From Burkholderiales bacterium (GTDB taxonomy: Bacteria > Pseudomonadota > Gammaproteobacteria > Burkholderiales > Ga0077523), in the NCBI GenBank assembly GCA_019745565.1, contig JAIESW010000015.1:82450-146449 (forward strand): a stretch of DNA of 64,000 nucleotides. Direction: 5' to 3'. A model generated the notes under the pieces. It was not told the origin of the DNA and searched no databases. It saw only the letters and a program-made list of their open reading frames with translations. Below, one piece after another: positions 1 through 11,372 of this stretch; within the stretch, counting starts at the first letter, position 1; each line of letters opens with the position of its first letter. The position numbers and the translations under genes were made by a program.

Positions 1-2642
<2,642 letters not shown>

Positions 2643-2665
2643 GGATCGCCCGAAGGGGCAGGAGA

Positions 2666-2989
2666 ATGTGCGCCGGCGCCCGGTGGTTCGCGATCGCAGG
2701 CCTGCTGGTCGCGACCGCCGGCGCCCGGGGCGGGGAGCGCAGCGACGCAGAGCTCGCGTACTTCGTCCGTCACGACTGCGGTTCATGCCACGGCATGCGG
2801 CTGACCGGCGGACTCGGTCCGGCGCTCACGCCGGAAGCGCTGGCCGACAAGCCCGTGGGCTGGGTGCGGACCGTGATCCTCCACGGCGTCCCCGGCACCG
2901 CAATGCCGGGTTGGCGCGGTGTCATGACGGAGGACGAGGCGGGTCGCATGGCGGTTCAACTCAAGGAGCAGATCCATGAGAATCGTTGA
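2666..2989 (+). CDS. nirC: Cytochrome c55X-type protein NirC
   Basis: 107 residues with a short hydrophobic export segment (about 7-20) and a single heme-binding site CGSCH at 38-42. Further on are GGLGPAL and a likely Met ligand at M80 (TAMPGW). NirC is a small periplasmic c-type cytochrome encoded in nirS operons. It can donate electrons to NirS and has been implicated in d1-heme maturation. The gene starts 23 bp after nirS and overlaps nirF by 14 bp, so it is translated from the same message. The order nirS-nirC-nirF and the GGLGPAL motif favour NirC over NirM (cytochrome c551), which is not found in the window. Confidence 0.88.
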   Translation: MCAGARWFAIAGLLVATAGARGGERSDAELAYFVRHDCGSCHGMRLTGGLGPALTPEALADKPVGWVRTVILHGVPGTAMPGWRGVMTEDEAGRMAVQLKEQIHENR

Positions 2990-4157
2990 AGCTATGGTGG
3001 CCGTCGCGATGACGGCCGGTCTGTCCGCAGCCCTCGCGTGCGAGCAGATCGCGCCGCGCGGCACCGGCGACCTCGGTGTCGTGGTGGAGCGCGCCGCCGG
3101 GCGCCTGCAGCTGGTGGACACCAGCGCACGCACGGCACTGGCGGCGATCGACGGGCTGGGCGATCTGTCGCATGCGTCGGTCGTCTTCTCGCGCGACGGG
3201 CGCTTCGGGTATGTGTTCGGACGCGACGGCGGCCTGTCGAAGGTGGACCTGCTTTGCCGCACCGTGGCGAAGCGGGTCGTTCAGGCGGGCAACAGCATTG
3301 GCGGCGCGATCTCGCAGGACGGCAAGCTGGTCGCCGTCGCCAACTACACGCCCGGGGGCGTGAAGGTGTTCGATGCCGATACGCTGGAACTCAGGGCCGA
3401 CATCGCGGCCTGGTACGGCGAGGGCCGGCGCGCCAAGGTCGTGGGGCTCGAGGATGTGGCCGGCAGCCGGTTCGTCTTCAGCCTGTTCGAGGCCGGCGAG
3501 ATCTGGATGGTCGACCTCGCCTCGGGAGTGCCGGTCGTCACGCGCTTCCCGGGGGTCGGGCGCGAACCCTACGATGCACTCGTCACACCGGACGGGCGCT
3601 ACTACCTCGCAGGATTGTTCGGCGAGGACGGGCTCGCGCTGCTCGATCTTTGGCATCCGGAGCGCGGCGTGCGGCGCGTCCTCCCGGGGTATGGTCGAGG
3701 CGAGGATCGGCTCCCTGTCTACAAGATGCCGCACCTCGAAGGTTGGGCGCTGGCCGGGCGGTTCGCCTACCTGCCCGCGATCGGCCGCCACGAAGTGCTG
3801 GTGGTGGACATCGATACCTGGCAGGAAGCGGCGCGCATCCCCGTGGCAGGGCAGCCCGTGTTCGTGATGGCGCGGCCCGACGGGCGCCAGGTGTGGGTCA
3901 ACTTCGCGCCGCCGGACAACGCGCTGGTACAGGTCGTGGACACCGAGACCCGCACCCTGGTGAGTACTCTGGAGCCCGGTCGCGTGGTGCTGCACCTCGA
4001 GTTCACGGCCCGCGGCGAAGCGGTCTGGATCTCGGCGCGGGATGACGATCGCGTGATCGTGTACGACACCGCGACGCTGCTGCCGCTTGCGACGCTGCAG
4101 GCAGACAAGCCGAGCGGCATCTTCTTCGCGAGCCGTGCGTTCCGCATCGGCCTGTAG
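2976..4157 (+). CDS. nirF: Heme d1 biosynthesis protein NirF
   Basis: 393 residues with an N-terminal hydrophobic export segment followed by a predicted d1-type beta-propeller. There is no CxxCH motif, which distinguishes it from NirS and NirN. NirF is a periplasmic d1-pathway protein acting late in assembly, before NirN; it binds d1-type tetrapyrroles. C22 lies at the end of the signal segment (ALAC), but the -3 residue is Ala rather than Leu, so lipoprotein status is uncertain. The gene overlaps nirC by 14 bp and ends 8 bp before nirDL. Confidence 0.93.
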   Translation: MRIVEAMVAVAMTAGLSAALACEQIAPRGTGDLGVVVERAAGRLQLVDTSARTALAAIDGLGDLSHASVVFSRDGRFGYVFGRDGGLSKVDLLCRTVAKRVVQAGNSIGGAISQDGKLVAVANYTPGGVKVFDADTLELRADIAAWYGEGRRAKVVGLEDVAGSRFVFSLFEAGEIWMVDLASGVPVVTRFPGVGREPYDALVTPDGRYYLAGLFGEDGLALLDLWHPERGVRRVLPGYGRGEDRLPVYKMPHLEGWALAGRFAYLPAIGRHEVLVVDIDTWQEAARIPVAGQPVFVMARPDGRQVWVNFAPPDNALVQVVDTETRTLVSTLEPGRVVLHLEFTARGEAVWISARDDDRVIVYDTATLLPLATLQADKPSGIFFASRAFRIGL

Positions 4158-4165
4158 GTGGCGCC

Positions 4166-5161
4166 GTGGATCTCATGGAGCTGCATCTCCTGAATCGTTT
4201 CCAGCGCGGCTTTCCGCTGGTGGATCGGCCCTTCGAGTCCGTGGCGCACCGCCTCGGGACCGACGAGGCCTGGGTGCTGGACGCGCTGGCCCGGATGACC
4301 GTCGCCGGCACCGTCGTCCGTGTCGGGCCCGTGTACGCTCCGAACACCGTGAGCGCGAGCACGCTCGCCGCTCTCGCCGTGCCGTCGGAACGTCTCGAGG
4401 CGATCGCCGCGCGAGTCAGTGAGCATCCGTCGGTCACGCACAACTACGCGCGCGGCCACTCGTGGAACCTGTGGCTGGTGGCGAACACCGCAGATCGGAC
4501 GAGTCTCGATCGTGCGCTCGACGAGATCCGCCGCGCGGCCGACTGCGGACCGCTGCTCGACCTGCGGCTCGAGGAGGAGTACCACATCGACCTCGGCTTC
4601 AACCTGGAAGGCGGCGTACGACGCGAGAGTTGCGCGCCGTTCCGTCCGTCGACCGGTGTCGTGGCGCTGACCGCCGCGGAACGACGGCTCGTGGATGCAC
4701 TGGCTGCCGGGATTCCCCTGGTGCAGCGGCCCTTTGCCGAGATCGGGCACCGCTGCGGCATGCCGGAGCGCGAGCTGTTGCGGCGGTTGCAGGTGTGGAC
4801 TGAGCAGGGCGTGATCCGTCGCTTCGGCGTGATCGTCCGGCATCGATCGCTCGGCTTCCAGGCGAACGTGATGGCGGTCTGGAACGTGCCCGACACGGAA
4901 GCTGCCGCGCGCGGCACCGCACTCGCACGGATTCCGGGCGTGACCTTGTGCTATCGCCGTCGGCGCTCGCTCCCGCACTGGCCCTACAACCTGTTCTGCA
5001 TGGTGCACGGCCGGTGCGAGGCCGAAGTGCAATCGGTCCTGCGGGACGCCGTTCAGCGGTGCGACCTCGACCGGTTCCCGGCAGCTGTCCTGCCGACGCT
5101 CGCGCTCTACCGCCAGCGGGGACCAACCCACTGGCGGGCCGAGGTGGCTGCCCATGCATGA
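4166..5161 (+). CDS. nirDL: Siroheme decarboxylase NirDL (two-module fusion)
   Basis: 331 residues built from two AsnC/Lrp-like modules. The first (about 1-150) has HNYARGHSWNLW near 92-103, the NirG/NirL-type signature. The second (about 165-320) has CYRRRRSLPHWPYNLFCMVH near 262-281, the NirD/NirH-type signature. With NirG and NirH it removes the acetate carboxyls at C12 and C18 of siroheme to give didecarboxysiroheme. In some denitrifiers the halves are separate nirD and nirL; here they are one frame. The start is GTG at 4166 (an ATG at 4175 is possible), 8 bp after nirF. It overlaps nirG by 8 bp. Confidence 0.93.
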   Translation: MDLMELHLLNRFQRGFPLVDRPFESVAHRLGTDEAWVLDALARMTVAGTVVRVGPVYAPNTVSASTLAALAVPSERLEAIAARVSEHPSVTHNYARGHSWNLWLVANTADRTSLDRALDEIRRAADCGPLLDLRLEEEYHIDLGFNLEGGVRRESCAPFRPSTGVVALTAAERRLVDALAAGIPLVQRPFAEIGHRCGMPERELLRRLQVWTEQGVIRRFGVIVRHRSLGFQANVMAVWNVPDTEAAARGTALARIPGVTLCYRRRRSLPHWPYNLFCMVHGRCEAEVQSVLRDAVQRCDLDRFPAAVLPTLALYRQRGPTHWRAEVAAHA

Positions 5162-5612
5162 CGCCGCGATGGACGACACCGATCGTCGCATCGTCAACGT
5201 GCTCCAGGACGCATTCCCGGTGAGCGCGCGGCCCTACCGGACTGCTGCGCGCCGGCTCGGCCTCACCGAGAGCGAACTCATCGGTCGCCTGAAGCGCCTG
5301 TTGCGGACAGGGGTGCTGTCCCGGTTCGGGCCGCTGTACCAGATCGAGCGCGCCGGAGGCCGGTACCTGCTGTGCGCCATGCGGGTGCCCCACGACCGGG
5401 TCGGAGCCGTGGCGGCCATGCTCGACGCGATGCCGGAGGTGGCGCACAACTACGAGCGCGACCATGTGTTCAACCTCTGGTTCGTGCTCGCGGCCGAATC
5501 GCCCGCCGCGGTCGATCGGGCGGTCGATCGCATCGAGGACGTCACGGGCTTGCAGGTGTTCGCGTTTCCGAAGCAGCGCGAATACTTCCTGGATCTGCGC
5601 CTGACGGTATGA
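5154..5612 (+). CDS. nirG: Siroheme decarboxylase subunit NirG
   Basis: 152-residue single AsnC/Lrp-like module: an N-terminal winged-helix-like part (about 6-60) and a ferredoxin-like half carrying HNYERDHVFNLWFV. That signature groups it with NirG/NirL rather than with NirD/NirH, which have the CYRR...WPYN version. These proteins bind the tetrapyrrole, not DNA, and form siroheme decarboxylase with their NirD/NirH-type partner. The start overlaps nirDL by 8 bp and the stop lies 4 bp before nirH, consistent with tight translational coupling. Confidence 0.9.
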   Translation: MHDAAMDDTDRRIVNVLQDAFPVSARPYRTAARRLGLTESELIGRLKRLLRTGVLSRFGPLYQIERAGGRYLLCAMRVPHDRVGAVAAMLDAMPEVAHNYERDHVFNLWFVLAAESPAAVDRAVDRIEDVTGLQVFAFPKQREYFLDLRLTV

Positions 5613-5616
5613 CGCG

Positions 5617-6153
5617 ATGAATGCCCCGACGCCGCCGACTGTCCTCGACCCGATCGATCGTGCCATCGTTGTTGCCACGCAGTCGGGGCTGCCGCTCACC
5701 AGCCGTCCCTACCATGCGATCGGGCGGACGCTGGGCGTGCCTGCGGACGAGGTGATGCGACGCGTCGAGCGCATGCGGGCCCTCGGGCTGATCCGCCGCA
5801 TCGGCGTCGTTCCGAACCACTACGCAATCGGATACACCGCGAACGGCATGACGGTGTGGGACGTGGACGATGCGCGGGTGGATGCTCTCGGCGATCTGGT
5901 AGGCGCGCTCGACGCCGTGAGTCACTGCTATCGCAGGCCGCGGCATTTGCCCGATTGGCCCTACAACCTGTTCGCGATGGTGCATGGGCGCAGCCGCGAC
6001 GAGGCGGACGCGAAGGTGCGCGAGATCCGGACGATCCTGGGCGATGCCTGCCGCGCCTCCGAGATCCTCTACAGCGTGCGCATCCTCAAGAAGGCCGGAT
6101 TGCGCCTCGCTCACCACGCCGGTGCACCACCGGCCCCCATCACTGCAGTCTGA
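5617..6153 (+). CDS. nirH: Siroheme decarboxylase subunit NirH
   Basis: 178 residues, single AsnC/Lrp-like module. It contains CYRRPRHLPDWPYNLFAMVH, the NirD/NirH-type signature, which matches the second half of the upstream NirDL protein. It is expected to pair with NirG in decarboxylating siroheme. It sits between nirG (4 bp) and nirJ (20 bp). Its last 15 or so residues (AGAPPAPITAV) are low-complexity and not conserved in the family. Confidence 0.9.
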   Translation: MNAPTPPTVLDPIDRAIVVATQSGLPLTSRPYHAIGRTLGVPADEVMRRVERMRALGLIRRIGVVPNHYAIGYTANGMTVWDVDDARVDALGDLVGALDAVSHCYRRPRHLPDWPYNLFAMVHGRSRDEADAKVREIRTILGDACRASEILYSVRILKKAGLRLAHHAGAPPAPITAV

Positions 6154-6173
6154 CCTGGCAAGGGAGAAGATCC

Positions 6174-7382
6174 GTGCTGCGAATCACCCGAATGCTGCAA
6201 TCGCTCGCCGCGCCGCCGACAGCGGCTCCGGCATCGGCGCCGACCGCGCCCGTCGTAATCTGGAACCTCATCCGGCGCTGCAACCTGTGCTGCGAGCATT
6301 GCTACTCCATTTCCGCGGACCGGGACTTCGCCGGCGAACTGTCGACCCGGGAAGCGTTCGACCTGCTCGAGGACCTCGCGGCGTTCGGCGTTCCAGCCCT
6401 CATCCTGAGCGGCGGGGAGCCATTGCTGCGCGGCGATCTGTTCGAGTTGACCGCGAAGGCCAAGGCGCTGGGCATCCGTTACGTGGGGCTGTCGACCAAT
6501 GGCACGGCGATCGACGAATCCATGGCCGAGCGTATCGCCGCGGCCGGATTCGACTACGTGGGCATCAGCCTGGACGGTCGGCGCGAAACGCACGACCGCG
6601 TACGCCGGCAGGCGGGTGCCTACGACGGTGCGCTGGGCGGACTGCGTCGCACGCGTGATCGCGGCGTGAAGGTCGGCGTGCGCTTCACGCTGACCGAGCG
6701 CAATGCGGCGGATCTGGATCACCTGCTCGACGTGCTCGAGACCGAGGATATCCACCGGTTCTACCTGTCCCACCTGAACTATGGCGGGCGCGGCAACGTG
6801 AACCGCGGTCGCGACGCACTGCATGCGTCCACGCGTCGTGCGATGGACCGTATCTTTGATGCCTGCTGGACCGGCATCGAGACCGGACGGCCGCGCGAGT
6901 TCACGAGCGGCAACAACGACGCCGATGGCGTGTACCTGCTGCAGTGGGTCCAGGCGCGGATGCCGGAGCGGGCGGCGCAGTTGCGTGCCAGGCTGGTGCA
7001 ATGGGGCGGCAACGCGACCGGTGTCGCGATCGCCAACATCGACAACCTGGGCAACGTGCACCCGGATACCTACTGGTGGGACCATACCCTCGGCAACGTG
7101 AGGACGCAGCGGTTCTCCAGCATCTGGCGGGAGACGCGCGATCCGCTGATGCTCGGGCTGCGGATGCGCCCGCGTCCGGTGAAGGGCCGCTGCGCGGCGT
7201 GCGTGCATCTCGCGATCTGCGGCGGCAATACGCGGGTGCGTGCGCTCCAGGTGACCGGGGATCCGTGGGAGGAGGATCCCGGGTGTTATCTGTCCGACGA
7301 CGAGATCGGCGCGTCCGACGTCGGGCGACGCGTGACGTTGACGCCCTACCGGCGTGCTGTAGGAGGCCGAGCGCATGCGTAG
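6174..7382 (+). CDS. nirJ: Radical SAM heme d1 synthesis protein NirJ
   Basis: 402 residues. The radical SAM CxxxCxxC motif is at C36-C40-C43, with a GGEP motif in the LSGGEPLL segment. A SPASM-like C-terminal cysteine set (GRCAACVHLAICGGN and a later Cys in DPGCYL) would hold an auxiliary cluster. NirJ replaces two propionate side chains of didecarboxysiroheme by oxo groups. GTG at 6174 is chosen because it gives the family-typical N-terminus MLRITRMLQSLA and follows AGGGAGA. It overlaps nirN by 8 bp. Confidence 0.95.
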   Translation: MLRITRMLQSLAAPPTAAPASAPTAPVVIWNLIRRCNLCCEHCYSISADRDFAGELSTREAFDLLEDLAAFGVPALILSGGEPLLRGDLFELTAKAKALGIRYVGLSTNGTAIDESMAERIAAAGFDYVGISLDGRRETHDRVRRQAGAYDGALGGLRRTRDRGVKVGVRFTLTERNAADLDHLLDVLETEDIHRFYLSHLNYGGRGNVNRGRDALHASTRRAMDRIFDACWTGIETGRPREFTSGNNDADGVYLLQWVQARMPERAAQLRARLVQWGGNATGVAIANIDNLGNVHPDTYWWDHTLGNVRTQRFSSIWRETRDPLMLGLRMRPRPVKGRCAACVHLAICGGNTRVRALQVTGDPWEEDPGCYLSDDEIGASDVGRRVTLTPYRRAVGGRAHA

Positions 7383-8919
7383 CGTGCCGATCGCATGCGC
7401 GCTGATCGCATACGCTGCTCCCGCAATCGCTGCGCCTGACGCGGCATCGGACTACCGGCAGCACTGCGCGGCCTGCCATGGCACCGACCGGCTCGGGGGA
7501 ATCGGTCCGGCGCTCCTCCCGGACAACCTCGAACGCCTGAAGCGCGGGGACGCCGTGAAGGTGGTCACCCACGGCCGCGTCGCCACGCAGATGCCGGGCT
7601 TTGCCGCGAGCCTGTCGGCCGAGCAGATCGAGGCACTCGTGGCGCACGTATACACCCCGCTGCCGGTGATGCCGCAGTGGGGCATGGACGAGATCCGCGC
7701 CACCCGCATCGAGCATGCGCCTGCGGAGCCGACGGCGACCCGCCCCGTTCACGATGCCGATCCGCTCAACCTGTTCGTCGTGGTGGAGGCGGGCGATCAC
7801 CATGTCACCATTCTCGATGGCGACCGTCTGGAGCCGCTGGCGCGCTTTGCTTCTCGGTATGCACTGCACGGAGGCCCGAAGTTCACGCCCGATGGCCGCT
7901 TCGTGTTCTTCGCCTCGCGTGACGGCTGGGTGTCGAAGTACGACCTGTGGACGCTGTCGCTGATCGCGGAAGTCCGCGTGGGCATCAACACCCGGAACGT
8001 CGCCGTCTCGGGTGACGGTCGCTACGTGATGGCGGGGAACTATCTGCCGCACACGCTGGTGGCGCTGGACGCGCGCACGCTGCAGCCGATCCGCGTGATC
8101 GAGGTGCGCGATCGCGAGGGGCGCAGCTCGCGGGTGTCTGGAGTCTACGATGCGGCACCGCGCCGGAGCTTCGTCGCGGCACTGAAGGACATTCCCGAAC
8201 TCTGGGAGCTCACTTACGACGACCACGCGGAGCCGGTCTACGATGGGTACGTCCACGACTACCGCAGCGGTGAGGGGATCGCGGTGCCGGGGCCGTTTCC
8301 GCCACGGCGTACGAAGCTCGACGACATCCTCGACGATTTCTTCTTCGATCCGAGCTACGCCTACGTGATCGGTGCATCGCGCGATGGCGGTCGCGGTCAG
8401 GTCGTGAACCTGGACGTGCGCCGGAAGATCGCCGAGGTGCCGCTGCCGGGGCTGCCCCATCTCGCGTCCGGCATCAGCTGGATCTGGCGGGGACGCACGA
8501 TACTCGCCACGCCCAACCTGAAGGAGGGTGTCGTGAGCGTCATCGACATGAAGACCTGGAAGCCGATCAAGGAGATTCCGACGCCGGGGCCGGGATTCTT
8601 CCTGCGCAGCCACGAGGCGAGCCGCTATGCGTGGGTCGACGCGTTCAACAGCCCGCATCGCGACACGCTGCAGGTGATCGACAAGGAAACGCTCGAACCC
8701 GGGCCGACACTCACGCCGGCGCCGGGAAAGATCGCGGCGCACGTGGAGTTCTCGCGCGACGGGCGCTACGCCCTTGCGTCGGTGTGGGACATGGAGGGTG
8801 CCATCGTCGTGTACGACGCCGCCACGCTGACGGAGGTGAAGCGGCTGCCGATGGTGAAGCCGGTCGGCAAGTACAACGTCTTCAACAAGATCATGCATTC
8901 GAGCGGGACCAGCCATTGA
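7375..8919 (+). CDS. nirN: Dihydro-heme d1 dehydrogenase NirN
   Basis: 514 residues: signal peptide ending near residue 19 (PAIAA), N-terminal cytochrome c domain with CAACH at 31-35, and a C-terminal d1-type propeller ending NVFNKIMHSS. NirN is a periplasmic NirS paralogue that introduces the acrylate double bond in the last step of d1-heme synthesis. It is shorter than NirS and lacks the long NirS N-terminal arm. It is last in the nir operon; no clear terminator hairpin was seen in the roughly 110 bp downstream. Confidence 0.95.
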   Translation: MRSVPIACALIAYAAPAIAAPDAASDYRQHCAACHGTDRLGGIGPALLPDNLERLKRGDAVKVVTHGRVATQMPGFAASLSAEQIEALVAHVYTPLPVMPQWGMDEIRATRIEHAPAEPTATRPVHDADPLNLFVVVEAGDHHVTILDGDRLEPLARFASRYALHGGPKFTPDGRFVFFASRDGWVSKYDLWTLSLIAEVRVGINTRNVAVSGDGRYVMAGNYLPHTLVALDARTLQPIRVIEVRDREGRSSRVSGVYDAAPRRSFVAALKDIPELWELTYDDHAEPVYDGYVHDYRSGEGIAVPGPFPPRRTKLDDILDDFFFDPSYAYVIGASRDGGRGQVVNLDVRRKIAEVPLPGLPHLASGISWIWRGRTILATPNLKEGVVSVIDMKTWKPIKEIPTPGPGFFLRSHEASRYAWVDAFNSPHRDTLQVIDKETLEPGPTLTPAPGKIAAHVEFSRDGRYALASVWDMEGAIVVYDAATLTEVKRLPMVKPVGKYNVFNKIMHSSGTSH

Positions 8920-8956
8920 ACCGCGGTCCCGCGCCGGCAGCGTCCCGCGAGGCCCC

Positions 8957-8970
8957 TGAACCCAGGTGAA
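8957..8970. promoter_or_regulatory. FNR/Dnr-like dyad before the DGC-domain gene
   Basis: TGAAC-CCAG-GTGAA resembles the dyad before nnrS (CCTGAACCCA shared, GTGAA against GTTAA). With its centre at -41.5, the -10 hexamer falls on TAGTCT at 8993-8998, which keeps the key T, A and final T. It is weaker than the other three sites. Confidence 0.45.
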
Positions 8971-9028
8971 GGAGGTTCCGCGCGACGCGGCGTAGTCTGG
9001 GCACGCAACGCGTTTCCGGAGGGCCGTG

Positions 9029-9433
9029 ATGACCCGATCGACGAACCCGCCGCCGCTCGTGTACGCCTGCTCGGGTTGCTCGAGCGTCGCGCAGATGACC
9101 AATCACCTCGCGCTGCGCCTCGACCGAGAAGGCGTGGCCGAGATGTCGTGCATCGCCGGTGTCGGCGGCGACGTTCCGAACCTGGTGCGCACCGCGCGTT
9201 CCGGCCGCGCCATCCTCGCGATCGACGGCTGCCCGCTCGCGTGTGCGCGGGCGTGCCTCGCGCGTGCGGGTGTCGAACCCGATTGCCACGTGCAACTGCA
9301 CGAGTACGGCGTGCGCAAGCGCTATCACGCCGACTTCGATCAAGGCGAAGCCGAGCAAGCACTCGCCCGGGTCCGCGACATCGCCGTTGCTCTTGGCGGG
9401 CGGTCTTCGTGGGTCCCCGCGGCGGCCGACTGA
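9029..9433 (+). CDS. DGC-domain putative zinc-binding protein
   Basis: 134 residues. It has an N-terminal CSGCSS motif, a central C in SCIAGVGG, and the Asp-Gly-Cys signature AIDGCPLACARAC. This matches the DGC domain family (PF08859), small cysteine-rich proteins predicted to bind zinc and with no settled function. The ATG at 9029 is placed 6 nt after GGAGG; a GTG one codon earlier is possible. It lies 110 bp after nirN behind a possible FNR-like dyad and ends 10 bp before the cytochrome b fusion gene. That pairing suggests a shared role, perhaps metal handling or assembly, but this is inference. Confidence 0.8.
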   Translation: MTRSTNPPPLVYACSGCSSVAQMTNHLALRLDREGVAEMSCIAGVGGDVPNLVRTARSGRAILAIDGCPLACARACLARAGVEPDCHVQLHEYGVRKRYHADFDQGEAEQALARVRDIAVALGGRSSWVPAAAD

Positions 9434-9443
9434 GGTGAGGGCG

Positions 9444-11327
9444 GTGCGAGCGGCCGGCCGCCGCGCATTTCTCGCGATCGAGGCGCTGTTCAACGCAGCT
9501 TTCGGCGACCGCCTCAATCCCTTCTACCGGCTGGGCGAGATCGCCTTCTACCTGTTCTGGATCGTGGCAGCGAGCGGCCTGTACCTCTACGCCTTCTTCA
9601 AGACCGGGGTCCAGGAAGCCCATGGCTCGGTGCAGACGCTGCACGACGTCCAGCCCTGGGCCGGGGGCATCCTGCGCAGCGTGCACCGGTACGCCTCCGA
9701 TGCCCTGGTGGTGACGATGCTGCTGCACCTGCTGCGGCACTTCTGCTTCGACCGCTATCGCGGCTACCGGTGGTTCTCCTGGATCTCCGGGATCGCCGTA
9801 CTGTGGCTGGTGTACATCGCCGGCATCAACGGCTTCATGCTGCCGTGGGACCGCCTGGCGCAGTTCGTCGTGGCCGGCACCGCCGAATGGCTGGATGCGT
9901 TGCCGGTCTTCTCCGGCCGACTGGTGCGCAACTTCATCGTCGACGCAGCCGTGAGCGACCGGCTGTTCTCGCTGCTGTCGTTCCTGCACATCGGCGTACC
10001 GCTGGTGCTCCTGCTCGTGCTGTGGATCCATATTCAGCGCGTGCCGCGTGCCCGCACTGTACCGCCGTGGCCGATTGCGATCCCGTTCGCTTTCTCGCTG
10101 ATCGTGCTGTCGCTGTTGCGCCCGATCCTGGGCAGTGCGCCCGCACAGCTTGCAAGCCTGCCGGCGCGGTTGGACATGGACTGGTTCTACCTCGCCACGT
10201 TCCCCATGATGTATGCGACGTCCGTGAACGCCGCCTGGGCGATGCTGCTGGCCGGCACGTTGCTGCTGGCGGCGCTCCCCTGGCTGCCGCCGCGGCGCGA
10301 AGGCGCGGGCTGGCGCGTCGTGTTCCATCCCGGCGGCCGCGACATCCTGGTGCGAGGCGGTGAAACGCTGCTCGACGCGGGACTGCGCGAAGGCTTGCCG
10401 CTGCGGTACGAATGTCGCAGCGGCGGGTGCGGCGTGTGCAAGGCGCACGTGATCGCCGGCGTGGTGGAAGCCGGCGCCTATCAGCCGGCGGCCTTGCCCG
10501 CCTCGGAGCGGGCACTGGGAGCGGTGCTGACCTGCTGCGCCCGCCCGGCGTCCGATGCCGAGATCGAGTTCGAGCCGGCGCCGGGCGGTGCAATCCGGCG
10601 CCTCCGCGCAACGGTGGCGAGCATGGCGCAGGTGGCTCCCGAGGTGATGCGCCTGCGGCTCGTCCTGCCGCCGGGCGAGCGCCTGCCGTTCCAGGCCGGA
10701 CAGTACTTCAACGTGGTTCTCGAGGATGGCGCGCGCCGCGCCTTCTCGTTCGCGACGGCACCGGGGCTGTCCGACGACATCGAGATGCACGTGCGGCGCA
10801 TCGCGGGCGGGCGTTTCACCACGCGCGTGTTCACGACCCTGCGCGCGGGTGACACGCTCGACATCGAAGGTCCCTTCGGCCGCCTGGGCCTGGCGGACAA
10901 CGCGCGGCCGATCATCTTCGTGGCCGGCGCGACCGGGTTCGCTCCGGTGAAGAGCATGATCGAACACGCATTCCAGGCGGGCTCGGCGCGACGGATGTAT
11001 CTTTACTGGGGTGTGCGGCATCGCGACGATCTCTATCTGCCCGATCTTCCGGTCGCGTGGGCACGCGACCACGCGAACTTCAGCTACGTACCGGTGCTTT
11101 CCGAGGCCGGACCGGAGGACGACTGGGAAGGTCGGCGCGGGCTCGTGCACGAGGCGGTCCTGCGGGATTTCCCGGACCTCACCGGGTTCGAGATCTACGC
11201 CTGCGGGTCGATGAAGATGGTGGAGACGGCGCGGCCCGCTTTCGTGGCGCACGGTCTGGCGGAAGAGGCGTGCTTCGCGGATGCGTTCAGCGTTTCGGTC
11301 CCGGCCACGGGCAGCGAGCCATCCTGA
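9444..11327 (+). CDS. Cytochrome b / [2Fe-2S] ferredoxin / flavin reductase fusion
   Basis: About 627 residues in three parts. Residues 1-290 form a membrane cytochrome b of the PetB type, with two His pairs 14 residues apart (H81/H95 and the SFLHIG...WIHIQR pair) that would hold two b hemes. A plant-type ferredoxin follows (CRSGGCGVC plus a later CC). The last part is a ferredoxin-NAD(P)H reductase module with RAFSFATAP (flavin) and GATGFAPVKSM (nucleotide). It could pass electrons between NAD(P)H and the quinone pool or a periplasmic acceptor. GTG 9444 follows GAGGTGA; GTG 9435 is an alternative. No Rieske or cytochrome c1 gene is nearby, so it is not a bc1 complex. The role in denitrification is inferred from position. 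Confidence 0.85.
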   Translation: MRAAGRRAFLAIEALFNAAFGDRLNPFYRLGEIAFYLFWIVAASGLYLYAFFKTGVQEAHGSVQTLHDVQPWAGGILRSVHRYASDALVVTMLLHLLRHFCFDRYRGYRWFSWISGIAVLWLVYIAGINGFMLPWDRLAQFVVAGTAEWLDALPVFSGRLVRNFIVDAAVSDRLFSLLSFLHIGVPLVLLLVLWIHIQRVPRARTVPPWPIAIPFAFSLIVLSLLRPILGSAPAQLASLPARLDMDWFYLATFPMMYATSVNAAWAMLLAGTLLLAALPWLPPRREGAGWRVVFHPGGRDILVRGGETLLDAGLREGLPLRYECRSGGCGVCKAHVIAGVVEAGAYQPAALPASERALGAVLTCCARPASDAEIEFEPAPGGAIRRLRATVASMAQVAPEVMRLRLVLPPGERLPFQAGQYFNVVLEDGARRAFSFATAPGLSDDIEMHVRRIAGGRFTTRVFTTLRAGDTLDIEGPFGRLGLADNARPIIFVAGATGFAPVKSMIEHAFQAGSARRMYLYWGVRHRDDLYLPDLPVAWARDHANFSYVPVLSEAGPEDDWEGRRGLVHEAVLRDFPDLTGFEIYACGSMKMVETARPAFVAHGLAEEACFADAFSVSVPATGSEPS

Positions 11328-11338
11328 ACCCACGTTAA
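11325..11338. promoter_or_regulatory. FNR/Dnr-like dyad upstream of nnrS
   Basis: TGAAC-CCAC-GTTAA overlaps the stop codon of the cytochrome b fusion gene. At class II spacing the -10 element falls exactly on CATCAT (11361-11366, four of six matches) and transcription would start near 11373. nnrS genes are known targets of Nnr/Dnr-type regulators. Confidence 0.6.
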
Positions 11339-11372
11339 GGAATCGGAGGCGGCGATCGATCATCATGGCTTC

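Noticed and set aside
9444..11327. The cytochrome b gene as part of a bc1 or b6f complex
   Set aside because: No Rieske or cytochrome c1/f gene is adjacent, and the chain continues into ferredoxin and flavin reductase domains.
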